Assembly (NCBI RefSeq): GCF_003860405.1
Contig: NZ_CP034170.1
Location: 868,001-932,000, forward strand
Direction: 5' to 3'
Source: Nakamurella antarctica
GTDB lineage: Bacteria; Actinomycetota; Actinomycetes; Mycobacteriales; Nakamurellaceae
Length of the DNA: 64,000 nucleotides
This document shows, in pieces, positions 26,685-36,144 of the stretch (positions are counted from its first letter, which is position 1; each line of letters opens with the position of its first letter). The notes beneath the pieces are model-generated. The model was not told the origin of the DNA. It searched no databases and worked only from the letters and a program-made list of their open reading frames with translations. The position numbers and the translations under genes were made by a program.

Positions 26685-27225
26685 GTATAAAAATACGTTC
26701 AACGGAGATAACAGGTATGAGGTCCTACCTGAGTTTTTTGAACTCGAAACTAAACTCTCAATGTGGCGAAATTTGGAAAAGCAGTTGGGGCCTGGAGCGA
26801 GTGAACCGCCGTTCGTAGACAACGACGGTTACCAGGTATTTTGCATCGGAGGCTTGGCCTACAGGATCGGCACTTCGGAAGACCGACTAAATTTGAGCAC
26901 GCAGGAGCCTGATCGCGGCACACTCGCGGTTGCCGGCCGATTCAATCGCCGCTTCGAAATTGGAAAGTACCTCGTGTGGAAAGCAGGCGAGTCCTTGCGT
27001 GCAGCGGCTGGAGTGACGCGCGTGAGTGCTCCCTGGTTCTCCCAAGGAGTGAACGGGCTGGTCGAAAGTGTCGACGATGGCTACGTGAAAACCATTTTCC
27101 TTCAAGGACAAGAGGAAAGTGCTTGTACTTTTGCTTACATGGAAGCGATCCGGTTTAGCCATGTGATGCCGATGTCAATGCCCGAACTGGAAGATGTGCT
27201 TCGGGCGGGCCTTCCACACGCCTAG
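26677..27225 (+). CDS. Second Imm61-like immunity protein, partner of the orphan TNT domain
   Basis: The 182-residue product starts at ATG 26677, eight bases before the orphan toxin stop ends. YEVLPEFFELETKLSMW, DNDGYQVFCIGGLAYRI and RFSHVMPMSMPELEDVL align with the first immunity protein (VLPEFVEIEARLAPW, DSDGFQVF, RFSNIMPLSLDEIEERM) but overall identity is low. The divergence suggests a different specificity. Keeping an immunity gene for a silent toxin tip is a known pattern, because rival strains may deliver that toxin. Confidence 0.7.
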   Translation: MFEYKNTFNGDNRYEVLPEFFELETKLSMWRNLEKQLGPGASEPPFVDNDGYQVFCIGGLAYRIGTSEDRLNLSTQEPDRGTLAVAGRFNRRFEIGKYLVWKAGESLRAAAGVTRVSAPWFSQGVNGLVESVDDGYVKTIFLQGQEESACTFAYMEAIRFSHVMPMSMPELEDVLRAGLPHA

Positions 27226-27378
27226 ATTGGCACGCACGCATGGCTCCGTACCGCTAGGCGCTGGATGCGGTGCAATTTTGCGCCACAACATTTTTGGACT
27301 GCCATAAAACGGAACTTCCAAGCCGAACTCTCGTACATGACAGCGTGCGACACCGGCACAAGTCACTTCTCTCATGGC

Positions 27379-28865
27379 GGCTCTTCAGCCTTAGTAGGCC
27401 TTTGCTGGTGATGTGCGCGTTGGCGTGTTGGGCCTTGCCAAGGCTCGTGGCCTTTGAGGCTGGTTGTTCTCACACGACCAGATCGAAGGACCACGAGCCT
27501 TGGGCCAGAGTAGTTCGCTTCTGCTAGGTATTGACGGATTGCTCGTTGAGCGGGTCGTTCAGGACGATCCGGGCGGCGGGTGGCGTTGTGCCGGACCGAC
27601 CCGGAGTTGGTGGGGTGGTGCCCGTCGTGCTGGCAGTAATCGAGGTCGCCACGGCGGTGGGTGACGACTCGGCCGCGGGATTTACCGATCGGCCCTGATA
27701 TCCCATTGTTGTTGTGGCGTAAGCAGAAGTGGCATTGCCGGGTCCCGGAGTGTGAGCGGAAGGTGTTCACCGAAAACCTGCCCGGGCAGGTCCCAGCCAA
27801 GGCCCGGATCACCACCCGGACCCGGCAGCAGGCGGGTAGGGCGATTGGGGATTGTGGCCGGTGGCTTCGGTCGCCGCCGAGTTAGGGATGGATTGGCGGA
27901 TCGCGCATAACGCGTTCATCGCCCACACTCAGCAGGTCCTACCCGATGCGCCGCCTGCTGTGACGGTGTTGGGGATTGATGAAACCCGTCGCGGGAAAGG
28001 CAAATACGAATTCGCCCCCGATACCGGGGTCAGGGAAGTGGACGGACCGCTTCGACACCGGCCTGGTTGATCTGGGCGGTAACGGTGGACTGTTCGCGCA
28101 GGTGAACGGCCGGAACTCCGAGGTGGTGATCTCCTGGTTGCAGGCCCAAGACCCGACCTGGTTGGCCGGGATCACCCACGTCTCGATGGATCCGTCGACT
28201 GCATACGCACGGGCGGCGAGGCTTGCGTTGCCGAACGCGGTGGTGGTCGTGCACCGGTTTCATTTGGTGATGCTCGCCATCCGAGCAATCACTTCAATAC
28301 CGGCGGGAGTTGGCCTGGACCAGGCGCGGCCGTAGGGGCCGAAAAGTTGATCCTGAGTGGGGTCAACGTAACCGGCTGCTGCGGGCCGCGAAGAACCTCA
28401 CCGAAGATGAGCTGACCAAGATGCTCACCGCAATTCGCGCCGCCGACCCCACCGGTGGGTTGGAAAAGTGTTGGCAAGCAAAGGAAAAGCTCCGCTCGGT
28501 GCTGTCCCTCGCTGGGACTAACCCGGGCAGATCTCAGGTCTGGAACCTGCTTATCGATTTTTACCAGCACTGCGCCGACGCCGACGTTCCGCAACTCCGC
28601 CGCTTGGCGTGGACCATCACCATCTGGCAACCATCGATCATCGCCGGCATCAACACCGGAATCAGCAACGGCAAAACCGAACGCTACAACCGCATCGTCA
28701 ACTCCATCGCGGCTACGCCCCCACAGCGACGGCTCGAGCGTAGGCAGTGTCGCATTCGGGTCCAGAAATACCGAAAACCACGAACGACGAATTAGATTCG
28801 CTTGCACCCGAGCATCGCGCCGGGAGCCAACCAGAACCGCTAAGTCCTACTAAGTCTGAAGAGCC
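27379..28865 (+). mobile_element. ISL3-family insertion sequence with both terminal inverted repeats
   Basis: The ends at 27379-27403 and 28841-28865 match in 22 of 25 positions (GGCTCTTCAGCCTTAGTAGG at the left). Total length is about 1.49 kb, usual for ISL3. I see no 8-bp target duplication: flanks are CTCATGGC and CACAATCC. Its transposase is frameshifted. The left end lies behind the immunity gene; the right end cuts a glutathione peroxidase gene. Confidence 0.85.
27464..28853 (+). pseudogene. ISL3 transposase, several frameshifts
   Basis: Pieces of one transposase appear in successive frames: SLLLGIDGLLVERVV, then KQKWHCRVPECERKVF, MDWRIAHNAFIAHTQQV, VTVLGIDETRRGKGKYEF with catalytic Asp, HVSMDPSTAYARAARLAL with the second Asp, and near the end ISNGKTERYNRIVNSI. 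The last part, RNTENHERRIRFACTR, is in yet another frame and ends at 28853. At least four shifts separate these, so the gene is dead. All pieces are in the expected order, without large deletions. Confidence 0.85.
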
Positions 28866-29328
28866 CACAATCCGGCGCGTCTGGCGAGGTGGCAGGGCGG
28901 AACCGAGCGATGACCCTGCCATCGGCACCCACCAGAAACTTTTCACAGTTCCAGGACACATCACCGGCCTCCCCGTCGGCGTCGACCGCCCGGGTGAGCG
29001 ACGGTTAGATAGCATCGCGGTCAGCGCCGTTGACGTCGATTTTTGCGGACATCGGAAATGTGACCCCGTAGGTAGCGGAGCAGAACTGCGCGATCTCCGC
29101 GGACGTTCCGGGCTCTTGGCCGCCGTACTGGTTCGACGGGAATCCAATCACAGTAAATCCGCGGCCTGAAAAGCGCGCTTGCAGGGCTTCTAGCGCCGTG
29201 TATTGCGGGGTCAAGCCGCAGCGGCTCGCCACGTTGACGACCAAAGCGAGCCCACCGCGGGTGAGAGCGCCGAGGGTGGTGGCCTCGCCGTGCACGGTGG
29301 TGACTGGAAATTCAGAGAAAGACGACAC
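28866..29328 (-). pseudogene. Glutathione peroxidase, in-frame stop and 3' end removed by ISL3
   Basis: From GTG 29328 the frame encodes a BsaA/GPx-type peroxidase: VNVASRCGLTPQY with the peroxidatic Cys, and GFPSNQYGGQEPG. A TAA at 29005-29007 stops it after GADRDAI, but the same frame continues with PSLTRAVDADGE, DVSWNCEKFLVGADGRVIARF, normal GPx C-terminal sequence, until the ISL3 right end at 28865. Such enzymes reduce peroxides using a thiol partner. With both a nonsense codon and a missing end, it is probably inactive. Confidence 0.8.
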
Positions 29329-29495
29329 GGGAACAGTCCTTCTTCCATCGATAGGCGCCCGGAGTCGGGCGAGGACCCTTATTCCTGAGCAGCTGCTTGT
29401 GGGCGCCGCTGCTCTTTTGAGCCGCCGCCACTGTCCTGGACTGCTGACGTTGCGCAGTGTTTACCCGCCGCAACCCGGTGATAAAGAATGAGTCA

Positions 29496-30749
29496 ATGAC
29501 CCACCACCTCCAGACCCCTCGCTCGTCGTGGCTGACCCTGCCTTCCCACGTGGCGTGGCTCAATAATCAAGTCAGCCTGCAGTTCCAATTCGCTGCCAAC
29601 GCACGACTGGCCGAGGGTGGATTCGGGTATTTGGGCGCTGATGGCCGGGTGGATCGTGGTCGGAAGCGCGAGCTTTACATCACCTGCCGCACCACCTATG
29701 TCGCGGCGCTGGCGCACCTGCGCGGAGAACCGGGCGCTCTCTCGCTCGTCGATCACGGCATTAGCGCCTTACAGTCGCACTTTCGCGACGCAGAGCACGG
29801 CGGGTGGTACAGCGCCATTACTGATGACGGGGCGCCCGTCCCAGGTCGTAAATCTGCTTACGACCATGCTTTCGTCCTCCTCGCCTGCTCGTCGGCGGCC
29901 ATAGCCGGAAGGCCGGGTGCGGACGAACTACTGCGCGAAGCACAAGGTGTGATCGACGACCATTTCTGGGACGAAGAAGCGGGCCTGGCGCGAGAGTCCT
30001 TCGCCGTTGACTGGAGTGACTGCGAGGACTACCGCGGCGCCAATTCGAATATGCATTTGGTGGAAGCGTTCCTCGCAGCTGGCGACGCGCTGGGCGATCC
30101 GGCGATCACTGCCCGTACTGTCCGCATCTGTGATTTCCTGATCAACCACGCTGCGAGAGCCAACAACTGGCTCCTGCCAGAGCATTTCGATGCCACGTGG
30201 AACGCGTTACCGGACTACAACAAAGATCTGCCAGCGCATCCGTTTCGGCCCTACGGCGCCACTCCGGGCCACTTCCTCGAGTGGGCAAGGCTTCTCGTCC
30301 AAGTGGATGCGTCGAATCCGGGCGCGGGGGAGTGGATGATCCCTGCGGCGAAGGCGTTGTTTGACCGCGCCATCGAAACCGGATGGCACGCCGATGGCCG
30401 TGACGGCTTTGTCTACACCGTGGGCTGGGACGAAAGCGTCATTATCGATTCGCGGCTGTTCTGGGTGCTTGCCGAGGCGATCGGCGCCGCAGCCCTGCTG
30501 CTGCGGGTCACCGGCGATCCTCAGTATTCGGACTGGTATGAAAAGCTTTTCGACCATGCCGCTCGATATTTCGTGGAGCCCACCCGGGGTACCTGGATAC
30601 ATGAGCTCGACAACAATCTCGTCGAGTCCGGATTGGTGTGGCCCGGAAGGCCCGACTGCTACCACGTCACGAACGCTCTGCTCCTCCCGCAGCTGCCGCT
30701 GACTCCGGCGACGGCCTTGGCGTTAGCGCAGATCGCCAACCAGTACTGA
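29496..30749 (+). CDS. AGE-family epimerase/isomerase (mannose or sulfoquinovose isomerase type)
   Basis: The 417-residue protein has an alpha/alpha-barrel pattern with AGE-family motifs: RELYITCRTTYVAAL, KSAYDHAFVLLA, NSNMHLVEAFLAAG and RPYGATPGHFLEWARL, where the His residues form the active site that exchanges C1/C2 or C2 configuration of a sugar. Members include N-acylglucosamine epimerase, mannose isomerase and sulfoquinovose isomerase YihS; the last two fit best, but the substrate cannot be fixed. ATG 29496 is preferred to one 13 codons earlier. Its TGA overlaps the glycosyltransferase ATG, so both are co-translated. Confidence 0.75.
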   Translation: MTHHLQTPRSSWLTLPSHVAWLNNQVSLQFQFAANARLAEGGFGYLGADGRVDRGRKRELYITCRTTYVAALAHLRGEPGALSLVDHGISALQSHFRDAEHGGWYSAITDDGAPVPGRKSAYDHAFVLLACSSAAIAGRPGADELLREAQGVIDDHFWDEEAGLARESFAVDWSDCEDYRGANSNMHLVEAFLAAGDALGDPAITARTVRICDFLINHAARANNWLLPEHFDATWNALPDYNKDLPAHPFRPYGATPGHFLEWARLLVQVDASNPGAGEWMIPAAKALFDRAIETGWHADGRDGFVYTVGWDESVIIDSRLFWVLAEAIGAAALLLRVTGDPQYSDWYEKLFDHAARYFVEPTRGTWIHELDNNLVESGLVWPGRPDCYHVTNALLLPQLPLTPATALALAQIANQY

Positions 30750-32002
30750 TGCGGCATCTTCGGTGGATTGTGGCATCGTCTTGGGCGCCGTGGGCACTTC
30801 TGGCTCTTGCGGTGCTCGCCCAAGTGGGCGCTACGCTTGCCGGCGCGGATCCGTACAAAATGATCGACCTTTCGGTCTACATCGACAGCGTCGGTTGGGC
30901 ATTTGACGGCTCGCTCTATGACGCCACCAGCAACTCCATTTCTGGGTCAGGCAAGCCGGTCAACTTGCCTTTCACTTACCCACCATTTTCAGCGGTCCTG
31001 TTCACGCCGCTAGCGGCGTTGAACCTGACCGTCGCACGCATCGCCTGGCAGTTGGCCAGCCTCGCCGCGCTTGCCCTCATCATCTATTTCACGTTGCACC
31101 TGATGGGCCGCGCGGGCAAGGACGCTGCCAAGCCCGTCGCCCACCTGCGCGGTGTCCTAATTACTGCAACCGCATGTGCGTCGTGGTTGGAGCCGGTCCG
31201 AACGACCTTTAACTATGGTCAAATCAATGTGTTCTTGGCGGCACTTCTGCTCGCCGGCGCGGTGACCGCGAAGCAGTGGTGGGCAGGGTCCAGCGTCGGG
31301 ATCGCCGCGGGCATCAAGCTGGTGCCCGCCATCACGGGCTTGTATTACCTGATGCAGCGCAGGTGGCTCGCGGCACTATGGTGCGTCCTCGGGTTTGCCT
31401 CTACCGTCGGCTTTGCCGCGATCTTCCTGCCCTCGGAAACCAAGCGCTATTTCACGGAGTTGATCTTCGACCCCGCCCGCACCGGCCCCATATTTGGTGC
31501 CATCAACCAGTCGTGGCGCGGTGCGTTGGCGCGCCTTGCTGGCCAGGATGATCTGCCCACCGGATGGATTGTTGCCGTCGTTTCTACAGCGGCGCTTGCT
31601 ATCTGGGCGCTGATGAGGGCGTTGAAAGCGCAAGATCGGACGGCGGCGTTCCTCGTGGTGCAGTTCTTGGGTCTGTTGGTCTCGCCGATCTCATGGTCTC
31701 ATCACTACGTCTGGATTGTGCCGCTGCTGATGTGGTGTTTCTTCGGCCCGCACAGCCGAAAGCGCGCGGTGCGAATCCTGGCGATGTCGTGGCTGATCGC
31801 CGCCTACAGCTACGTGGTGTCAATTTTGGTCGCACAGCCCAATAATTACGAGATCTCCTCGCGCCCGGGGTGGGCGTCGGGCCTTGCTCTGATCTATGTC
31901 GTTCTCGGCATGGCCACGATCGGCGTGCTGGGCTGGGTCAACCGTGGGGTGGCGAGCGCCGCCGCACCCTCCGAGGCTGGCGCCGCCGCGCGCACGCGCT
32001 AG
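30749..32002 (+). CDS. GT87-family membrane mannosyltransferase-like protein (DUF2029)
   Basis: The 417-residue protein has about ten transmembrane helices. The first extracytoplasmic loop has IDLSVYIDSVGWAFDG with an Asp expected in GT-C enzymes, then LPFTYPPFSAVLFTPL, and later GAINQSWRGALARL and SPISWSHHYVWIVPL, all hallmarks of GT87 (PimE-type) polyprenol-phosphate-mannose-dependent transferases. These act outside the membrane on phosphatidylinositol mannosides or related glycans. The start overlaps the AGE gene (TGATG). The acceptor is unknown. It lies just upstream of the TPP riboswitch but is not part of that operon. Confidence 0.8.
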   Translation: MRHLRWIVASSWAPWALLALAVLAQVGATLAGADPYKMIDLSVYIDSVGWAFDGSLYDATSNSISGSGKPVNLPFTYPPFSAVLFTPLAALNLTVARIAWQLASLAALALIIYFTLHLMGRAGKDAAKPVAHLRGVLITATACASWLEPVRTTFNYGQINVFLAALLLAGAVTAKQWWAGSSVGIAAGIKLVPAITGLYYLMQRRWLAALWCVLGFASTVGFAAIFLPSETKRYFTELIFDPARTGPIFGAINQSWRGALARLAGQDDLPTGWIVAVVSTAALAIWALMRALKAQDRTAAFLVVQFLGLLVSPISWSHHYVWIVPLLMWCFFGPHSRKRAVRILAMSWLIAAYSYVVSILVAQPNNYEISSRPGWASGLALIYVVLGMATIGVLGWVNRGVASAAAPSEAGAAARTR

Positions 32003-32015
32003 CATAGAAGTTGTA

Positions 32016-32109
32016 ATGACACGGGAGTCCGGTGCGCCGGGCTGAGATAGGGGCACGAATCCCCTGACCGTCGAACCTGATCCAGATCATGCTGGCGCAG
32101 GGACGTCGT
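32016..32109 (+). ncRNA. TPP riboswitch (THI element)
   Basis: The conserved sequence is clear: ACGGGAGTCC, GGGCTGAGA (32039-32047), then GAACCTGATC (about 32073-32082) and ATGCTGGCGCAGGGA (about 32089-32103). ATGAC (32016-32020) and GTCGT (32105-32109) can close P1. It senses thiamine pyrophosphate and should lower expression of thiBPQ when it is plentiful. The short leader after it has no T-rich terminator hairpin, so control by hiding the AGGAG site at 32155-32159 is plausible. Confidence 0.95.
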
Positions 32110-32165
32110 AATCTCGCAGTATTTTTCCCCTCCCGTGCTACCGATGCGACCCGCTAGGAGCACAC

Positions 32166-33302
32166 ATGTTGTACAACAGCATTTCTCACAGTTTTCGACG
32201 CAGCAGGCCAGCGTCTTCCAGGCATGCCCTGGCGACATCGCTGGCCGTGTGTTTCGCCGCTATCGTGGCCGGATGCGCTAGTTCGGATCCCGCGGTTTCA
32301 GCAAACTCCGCAGCAAACTCCCCTGCGAACTCACCTGCAGGAGTGGGGTCCAAGCCGGCGGCGGTCACCCTTGTGACACACAACTCGTTCAGCGTCGATC
32401 CGAAGGTGCTCGCTGATTTCGAGGTGGCAAACAATCTCACGGTGACGGTCCTGGCGCAGGATGCACTGGCCAACCAGTTGGTGCTCACCAAAGACAACCC
32501 GCTGGGCGATGTCTCTTACGGCATCGACAACACCTTCGCCTCCCGAGCCGTCCAAGCGGGAGTATTTTCCCCCTACACATCCCCGCTACTGCCGATGGGC
32601 AGCGACAAGTACGCGTTTGACGCCGACAACTCCTTGACGGCAGTCGACTTCGGCGACGTGTGCGTCAACGTCGACCACGCATGGTTCAGCGCCAAAGGTC
32701 TCGCGGAACCGACCAGCCTCGAGGACTTGATCAAACCCGAATACAAGAATCTTTTGGTGGGACAATCTGCTGCGACATCCAGCACCGGTCTGGCGTTTCT
32801 GCTCGCAACCATCGGGCACAGCGGCGTCGACGGATGGCAGAAGTACTGGACAGCGTTGAAAGCAAACGGCATCAAAATCGAAGCTGATTGGGAAAGTTCT
32901 TACAACGTCGACTTTTCTGGCTCTTCCGGCAAGGGGGACCGCCCGCTGGTGGTGTCCTATGGTTCGTCGCCGCCGGCAGAGGCTCCCCCCGGCGCTGCGA
33001 CGGCGCCGACCGGCATCGTTGCAGGCACGTGTTTTCGGCAGGTCGAATACGTGGGAGTGCTCGCGGGAGCGAAGAACCCTCAAGCAGCCCACAAGGTGGT
33101 CGACTTTATGCTGTCCCCGGAGTTCCAGGCGGGCTTGCCCCAACAGATGTACGTCTATCCCGTCGATAAGGCCACCACGCTGCCAGCCGACTGGGTGAAG
33201 TTCGCGCAGGCCCCGGCGGACACTATTGCCCTTGACCCGGTGCTGATTTCGAAGGACCGGGATGTATGGATACAGGACTGGTCGGACTTGGTCGAGGGCT
33301 GA
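32166..33302 (+). CDS. thiB: Thiamine ABC transporter substrate-binding lipoprotein
   Basis: The 378-residue product follows AGGAG and starts with a signal peptide ending at the lipobox IVAGC (about residue 36). A Ser/Ala/Asn-rich spacer with repeated NSPA units follows. The mature domain begins VTLVTHNSFSVDPKVLADFE and has LGDVSYGIDNTFASRAV and GLAFLLATIG, typical of ThiB. It captures thiamine or TPP outside the membrane. First gene after the TPP riboswitch and first of thiBPQ. Confidence 0.9.
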   Translation: MLYNSISHSFRRSRPASSRHALATSLAVCFAAIVAGCASSDPAVSANSAANSPANSPAGVGSKPAAVTLVTHNSFSVDPKVLADFEVANNLTVTVLAQDALANQLVLTKDNPLGDVSYGIDNTFASRAVQAGVFSPYTSPLLPMGSDKYAFDADNSLTAVDFGDVCVNVDHAWFSAKGLAEPTSLEDLIKPEYKNLLVGQSAATSSTGLAFLLATIGHSGVDGWQKYWTALKANGIKIEADWESSYNVDFSGSSGKGDRPLVVSYGSSPPAEAPPGAATAPTGIVAGTCFRQVEYVGVLAGAKNPQAAHKVVDFMLSPEFQAGLPQQMYVYPVDKATTLPADWVKFAQAPADTIALDPVLISKDRDVWIQDWSDLVEG

Positions 33303-33337
33303 GGTCTGAAGGCTGAGGGCGAAAATAAGCGCAGACC

Positions 33338-35059
33338 ATGAACGACAAGCCACCGCTTCGGGCCCACCCTGAAGATCGGGTAGGAAAGCTGCTCCGCCGA
33401 ATGGGATTGGTGCTGGCCGCGCTGATTCCGCTCGGTATTTTTGCCGCCTTCTTTTTCTACCCGGTGGTGGCCTTGGTGGGCCGCGGACTTGTCGGACCTG
33501 GCGGCGGCGGCCCTACCGGAATTGACCTCACGGGCTTTGCCGATGTCGTGGGCAGGCCCCGATTTTTCAAGGTCGCCTGGTTCACGCTATGGCAGGCTGC
33601 GGTCTCCGCAGGGCTGTCGGTACTGCTAGGTATTCCCGGGGCACACTTGCTGTACCGGAGGAGCTTTCGCGGTCGTAGTGCCCTGCGGGCACTGGTAACG
33701 ATCCCATTCGTGCTCCCCACGGTCGTGGTAGGGCTGGCGTTTCGAACCCTGTTCGCCAGCAGCGGTCCGCTTGGATCCTGGGGGCTCGACGGCACCGTGT
33801 GGGCGATTCTGCTCGCCCAAGTGTTTCTGAACTACGCGGTGGTGGTGCGGACGGTGGGGACCACCTGGGCGCAGCTGGACCAGCGACCAGAGGAAGCGGC
33901 ACAAGCCCTCGGCGCGAGCCCGACTCGGGCGTTTTTGACGATTACGCTGCCAGCTCTGGGCCCAGCGATCGCCGCAGCGGGGACCCTGGTCTTCCTGTTT
34001 TGCGCTACGAGTTTTGGCATCATGGTCGTGCTCGGCGGCGGAAAGTTCAATTCTCTGGAAACTGAGATCTTCCGGCAGACCACGCAAATGCTCGACCTGC
34101 GCACCGCATCGGTGCTCTCCATTGTTCAAATTCTCTTGGTAGGAACAGTTTTGGGGATAGCCGCTCGCATTCGTCATCGCACCGAGTCCACCCTGCGCCT
34201 GCAATCGCACGTTGGTGCGAAACCCCGGGTGAGTGCCGCGGATTGGCCGGTCGTGCTCGTGACAGGGGTGGTCGTGGCGTTGCTGGTTGCTCCGATGGTG
34301 ACTCTTCTGGGCAGGTCGCTGCACACCGAAACAGGTTGGGGTTTCGGTAATTTCGATGCTTTAGCCAGCACCGGCGACTCGCAATTGTTGATCGTGTCGG
34401 GCTGGACGGCGCTCGGCAATTCCGCCAGTGCCGCCGCAATCGCGGCGGCACTGGCCATCACACTTGGCGTGTTGCTGTCGATGGTGCTGGCGCGAAAGCC
34501 GAGGCAGGCGGCCGCGCGCAGATCACTAACAGTGCTCGATGGATTTTTTATGTTGCCATTGGGGGTGTCCGCGGCGACCGTCGGCTTCGGGTTTCTCATC
34601 GCGCTCGACAAGCCGCCCTTGGACTTTCGCGGATCTGCACTGCTCGTGCCCATCGCGCAGGCGATGGTGGCGACGCCGCTCGTAGTCCGGATGATCCTGC
34701 CTGTGCTCCGCGCCACCGACGACCGACTTCGTCAGGCCGCTGGCATGCTGGGCGCATCGCCGGTGCGGGTGTGGCTTACGGTTGACCTCCCCATCATGTC
34801 CAGGGCGCTGGCCGGGGCCACCGCCTTCGCGTTCGCGGTGGCGCTGGGCGAATTCGGGGCCACCAGCTTCGTCGCGCGGCCGGAACGGATCACCCTGCCG
34901 ATACTGATTGGCCGCCTCATCTCTCGCCCCGGGGCGGGCAACCTGGGCATGGCTTGCGCGGCGGCCATCATCCTGGCGGCCGTATGTGCCGGCGCTGTCT
35001 TCCTCGTAGATAGATCGGTAGGCGCCAGGCGAGGCGCCGCCGGGATAGGAGCATTTTGA
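33338..35059 (+). CDS. thiP: Thiamine ABC transporter permease
   Basis: The 573-residue protein has two fused permease halves, each with about six helices. EAA loops are EEAAQALGASPTRAFLTITL (first half) and RQAAGMLGASPVRVWLTVDL (second half), matching ThiP/CysW-type fused permeases. It forms the whole membrane channel for ThiB-bound thiamine. The TGA stop shares its last base with the ATG of thiQ. There are 35 bases between it and thiB. Confidence 0.9.
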   Translation: MNDKPPLRAHPEDRVGKLLRRMGLVLAALIPLGIFAAFFFYPVVALVGRGLVGPGGGGPTGIDLTGFADVVGRPRFFKVAWFTLWQAAVSAGLSVLLGIPGAHLLYRRSFRGRSALRALVTIPFVLPTVVVGLAFRTLFASSGPLGSWGLDGTVWAILLAQVFLNYAVVVRTVGTTWAQLDQRPEEAAQALGASPTRAFLTITLPALGPAIAAAGTLVFLFCATSFGIMVVLGGGKFNSLETEIFRQTTQMLDLRTASVLSIVQILLVGTVLGIAARIRHRTESTLRLQSHVGAKPRVSAADWPVVLVTGVVVALLVAPMVTLLGRSLHTETGWGFGNFDALASTGDSQLLIVSGWTALGNSASAAAIAAALAITLGVLLSMVLARKPRQAAARRSLTVLDGFFMLPLGVSAATVGFGFLIALDKPPLDFRGSALLVPIAQAMVATPLVVRMILPVLRATDDRLRQAAGMLGASPVRVWLTVDLPIMSRALAGATAFAFAVALGEFGATSFVARPERITLPILIGRLISRPGAGNLGMACAAAIILAAVCAGAVFLVDRSVGARRGAAGIGAF

Positions 35060-36072
35060 TGGCACTGCGAGTAGACGGTGTCAGCGTTACCTACGGCCCC
35101 CAAGTTGCCGTGGACGACGTCACGTTGGAAGTGTCGAGTGGCGAGATCCTCGCACTTCTGGGGCCGTCCGGTTGCGGCAAATCCACGTTGCTCCGCGCCA
35201 TAGCGGGCCTGGAGCCCGTGCGCCACGGAGTAATCTCCTACGACGCAACCGATTTGGCCGCAATTCCGTTGCATCGCAGGGGCTTTGGTCTGATGTTCCA
35301 AGACGGGATGCTCTTCCCGCAGCAGAACGTCGGAGCGAACGTGGGATACGGGCTGCGAGTAGCGGGCATGAACAAGGCAGACCAACGAGTCCGGGTTCTC
35401 GAACTGCTTGAAGTAGTGGGTTTGGGCGGATTTGAAAGCCGGCAGGTGGCCACACTCTCGGGAGGTCAGGCCCAACGCGTGGCATTGGCAAGGGCGCTCG
35501 CGCCCACGCCGCGTCTGATGCTGCTGGACGAACCACTTGCTGCGCTGGATAAGTCGCTGCGCGAAAGCCTGCTCATCGACCTCGGCAGCATCCTGCGCAC
35601 TACCGGCACGAGTGCCATCTTTGTCACCCATGATCAAGGAGAGGCGTTCGGAATCGCGGATTCGGTGGCGTTAATGAACGATGGCCGTATCAGGCAGCAG
35701 GGTGCCCCTCGCGAGGTCTGGGATAACCCTGTCGACGAATGGGTGGCGCGTTTCGTCGGCTATACCTCGGTGCTGCCAGCGTCGTTGCTCATGCCCTACC
35801 TGTCAGATTCCGAGCTGCGTACAAGCGTGATGCAGGGTGGTGATACTTCCCAGCGAATGGCGCTGCGCCCCAATGCTTTACGCCCGGACCCGGCGGGTCT
35901 CATTAACGCGCTCGTTCAGTTCGTCACGCTGGCCCCGGACCACGCATTGGTGCGGGTCGACGTCCGGGGGTGGGGGAATATGACCGTGCTGGTCGATGCT
36001 GATTCGGCAGTAGCCCCGGGTGAGCACATCACGCTTCGGCTCGACAGCGCGGGCTGCGCGCTGATCCCCTGA
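35059..36072 (+). CDS. thiQ: Thiamine ABC transporter ATP-binding protein
   Basis: The 337-residue ATPase has Walker A GPSGCGKST, signature LSGGQAQR, Walker [13 protein letters not shown] and H-loop FVTHDQGEA. The C-terminal TOBE-like domain (about 240-335) is longer than in enteric ThiQ. Location after thiB-thiP under the TPP riboswitch defines the role. Start ATG 35059 overlaps the thiP stop. A CGCAGC...GCTGCG stem with 10-base loop follows the stop at about 36075 and may terminate the operon. Confidence 0.87.
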   Translation: MALRVDGVSVTYGPQVAVDDVTLEVSSGEILALLGPSGCGKSTLLRAIAGLEPVRHGVISYDATDLAAIPLHRRGFGLMFQDGMLFPQQNVGANVGYGLRVAGMNKADQRVRVLELLEVVGLGGFESRQVATLSGGQAQRVALARALAPTPRLMLLDEPLAALDKSLRESLLIDLGSILRTTGTSAIFVTHDQGEAFGIADSVALMNDGRIRQQGAPREVWDNPVDEWVARFVGYTSVLPASLLMPYLSDSELRTSVMQGGDTSQRMALRPNALRPDPAGLINALVQFVTLAPDHALVRVDVRGWGNMTVLVDADSAVAPGEHITLRLDSAGCALIP

Positions 36073-36144
36073 CCGCAGCAACCCCCGCGGCTGCGCCGAA
36101 GCCCACGAACCATCTGGCGCAGCAAAGAGTGGCACGCTGAAGGC

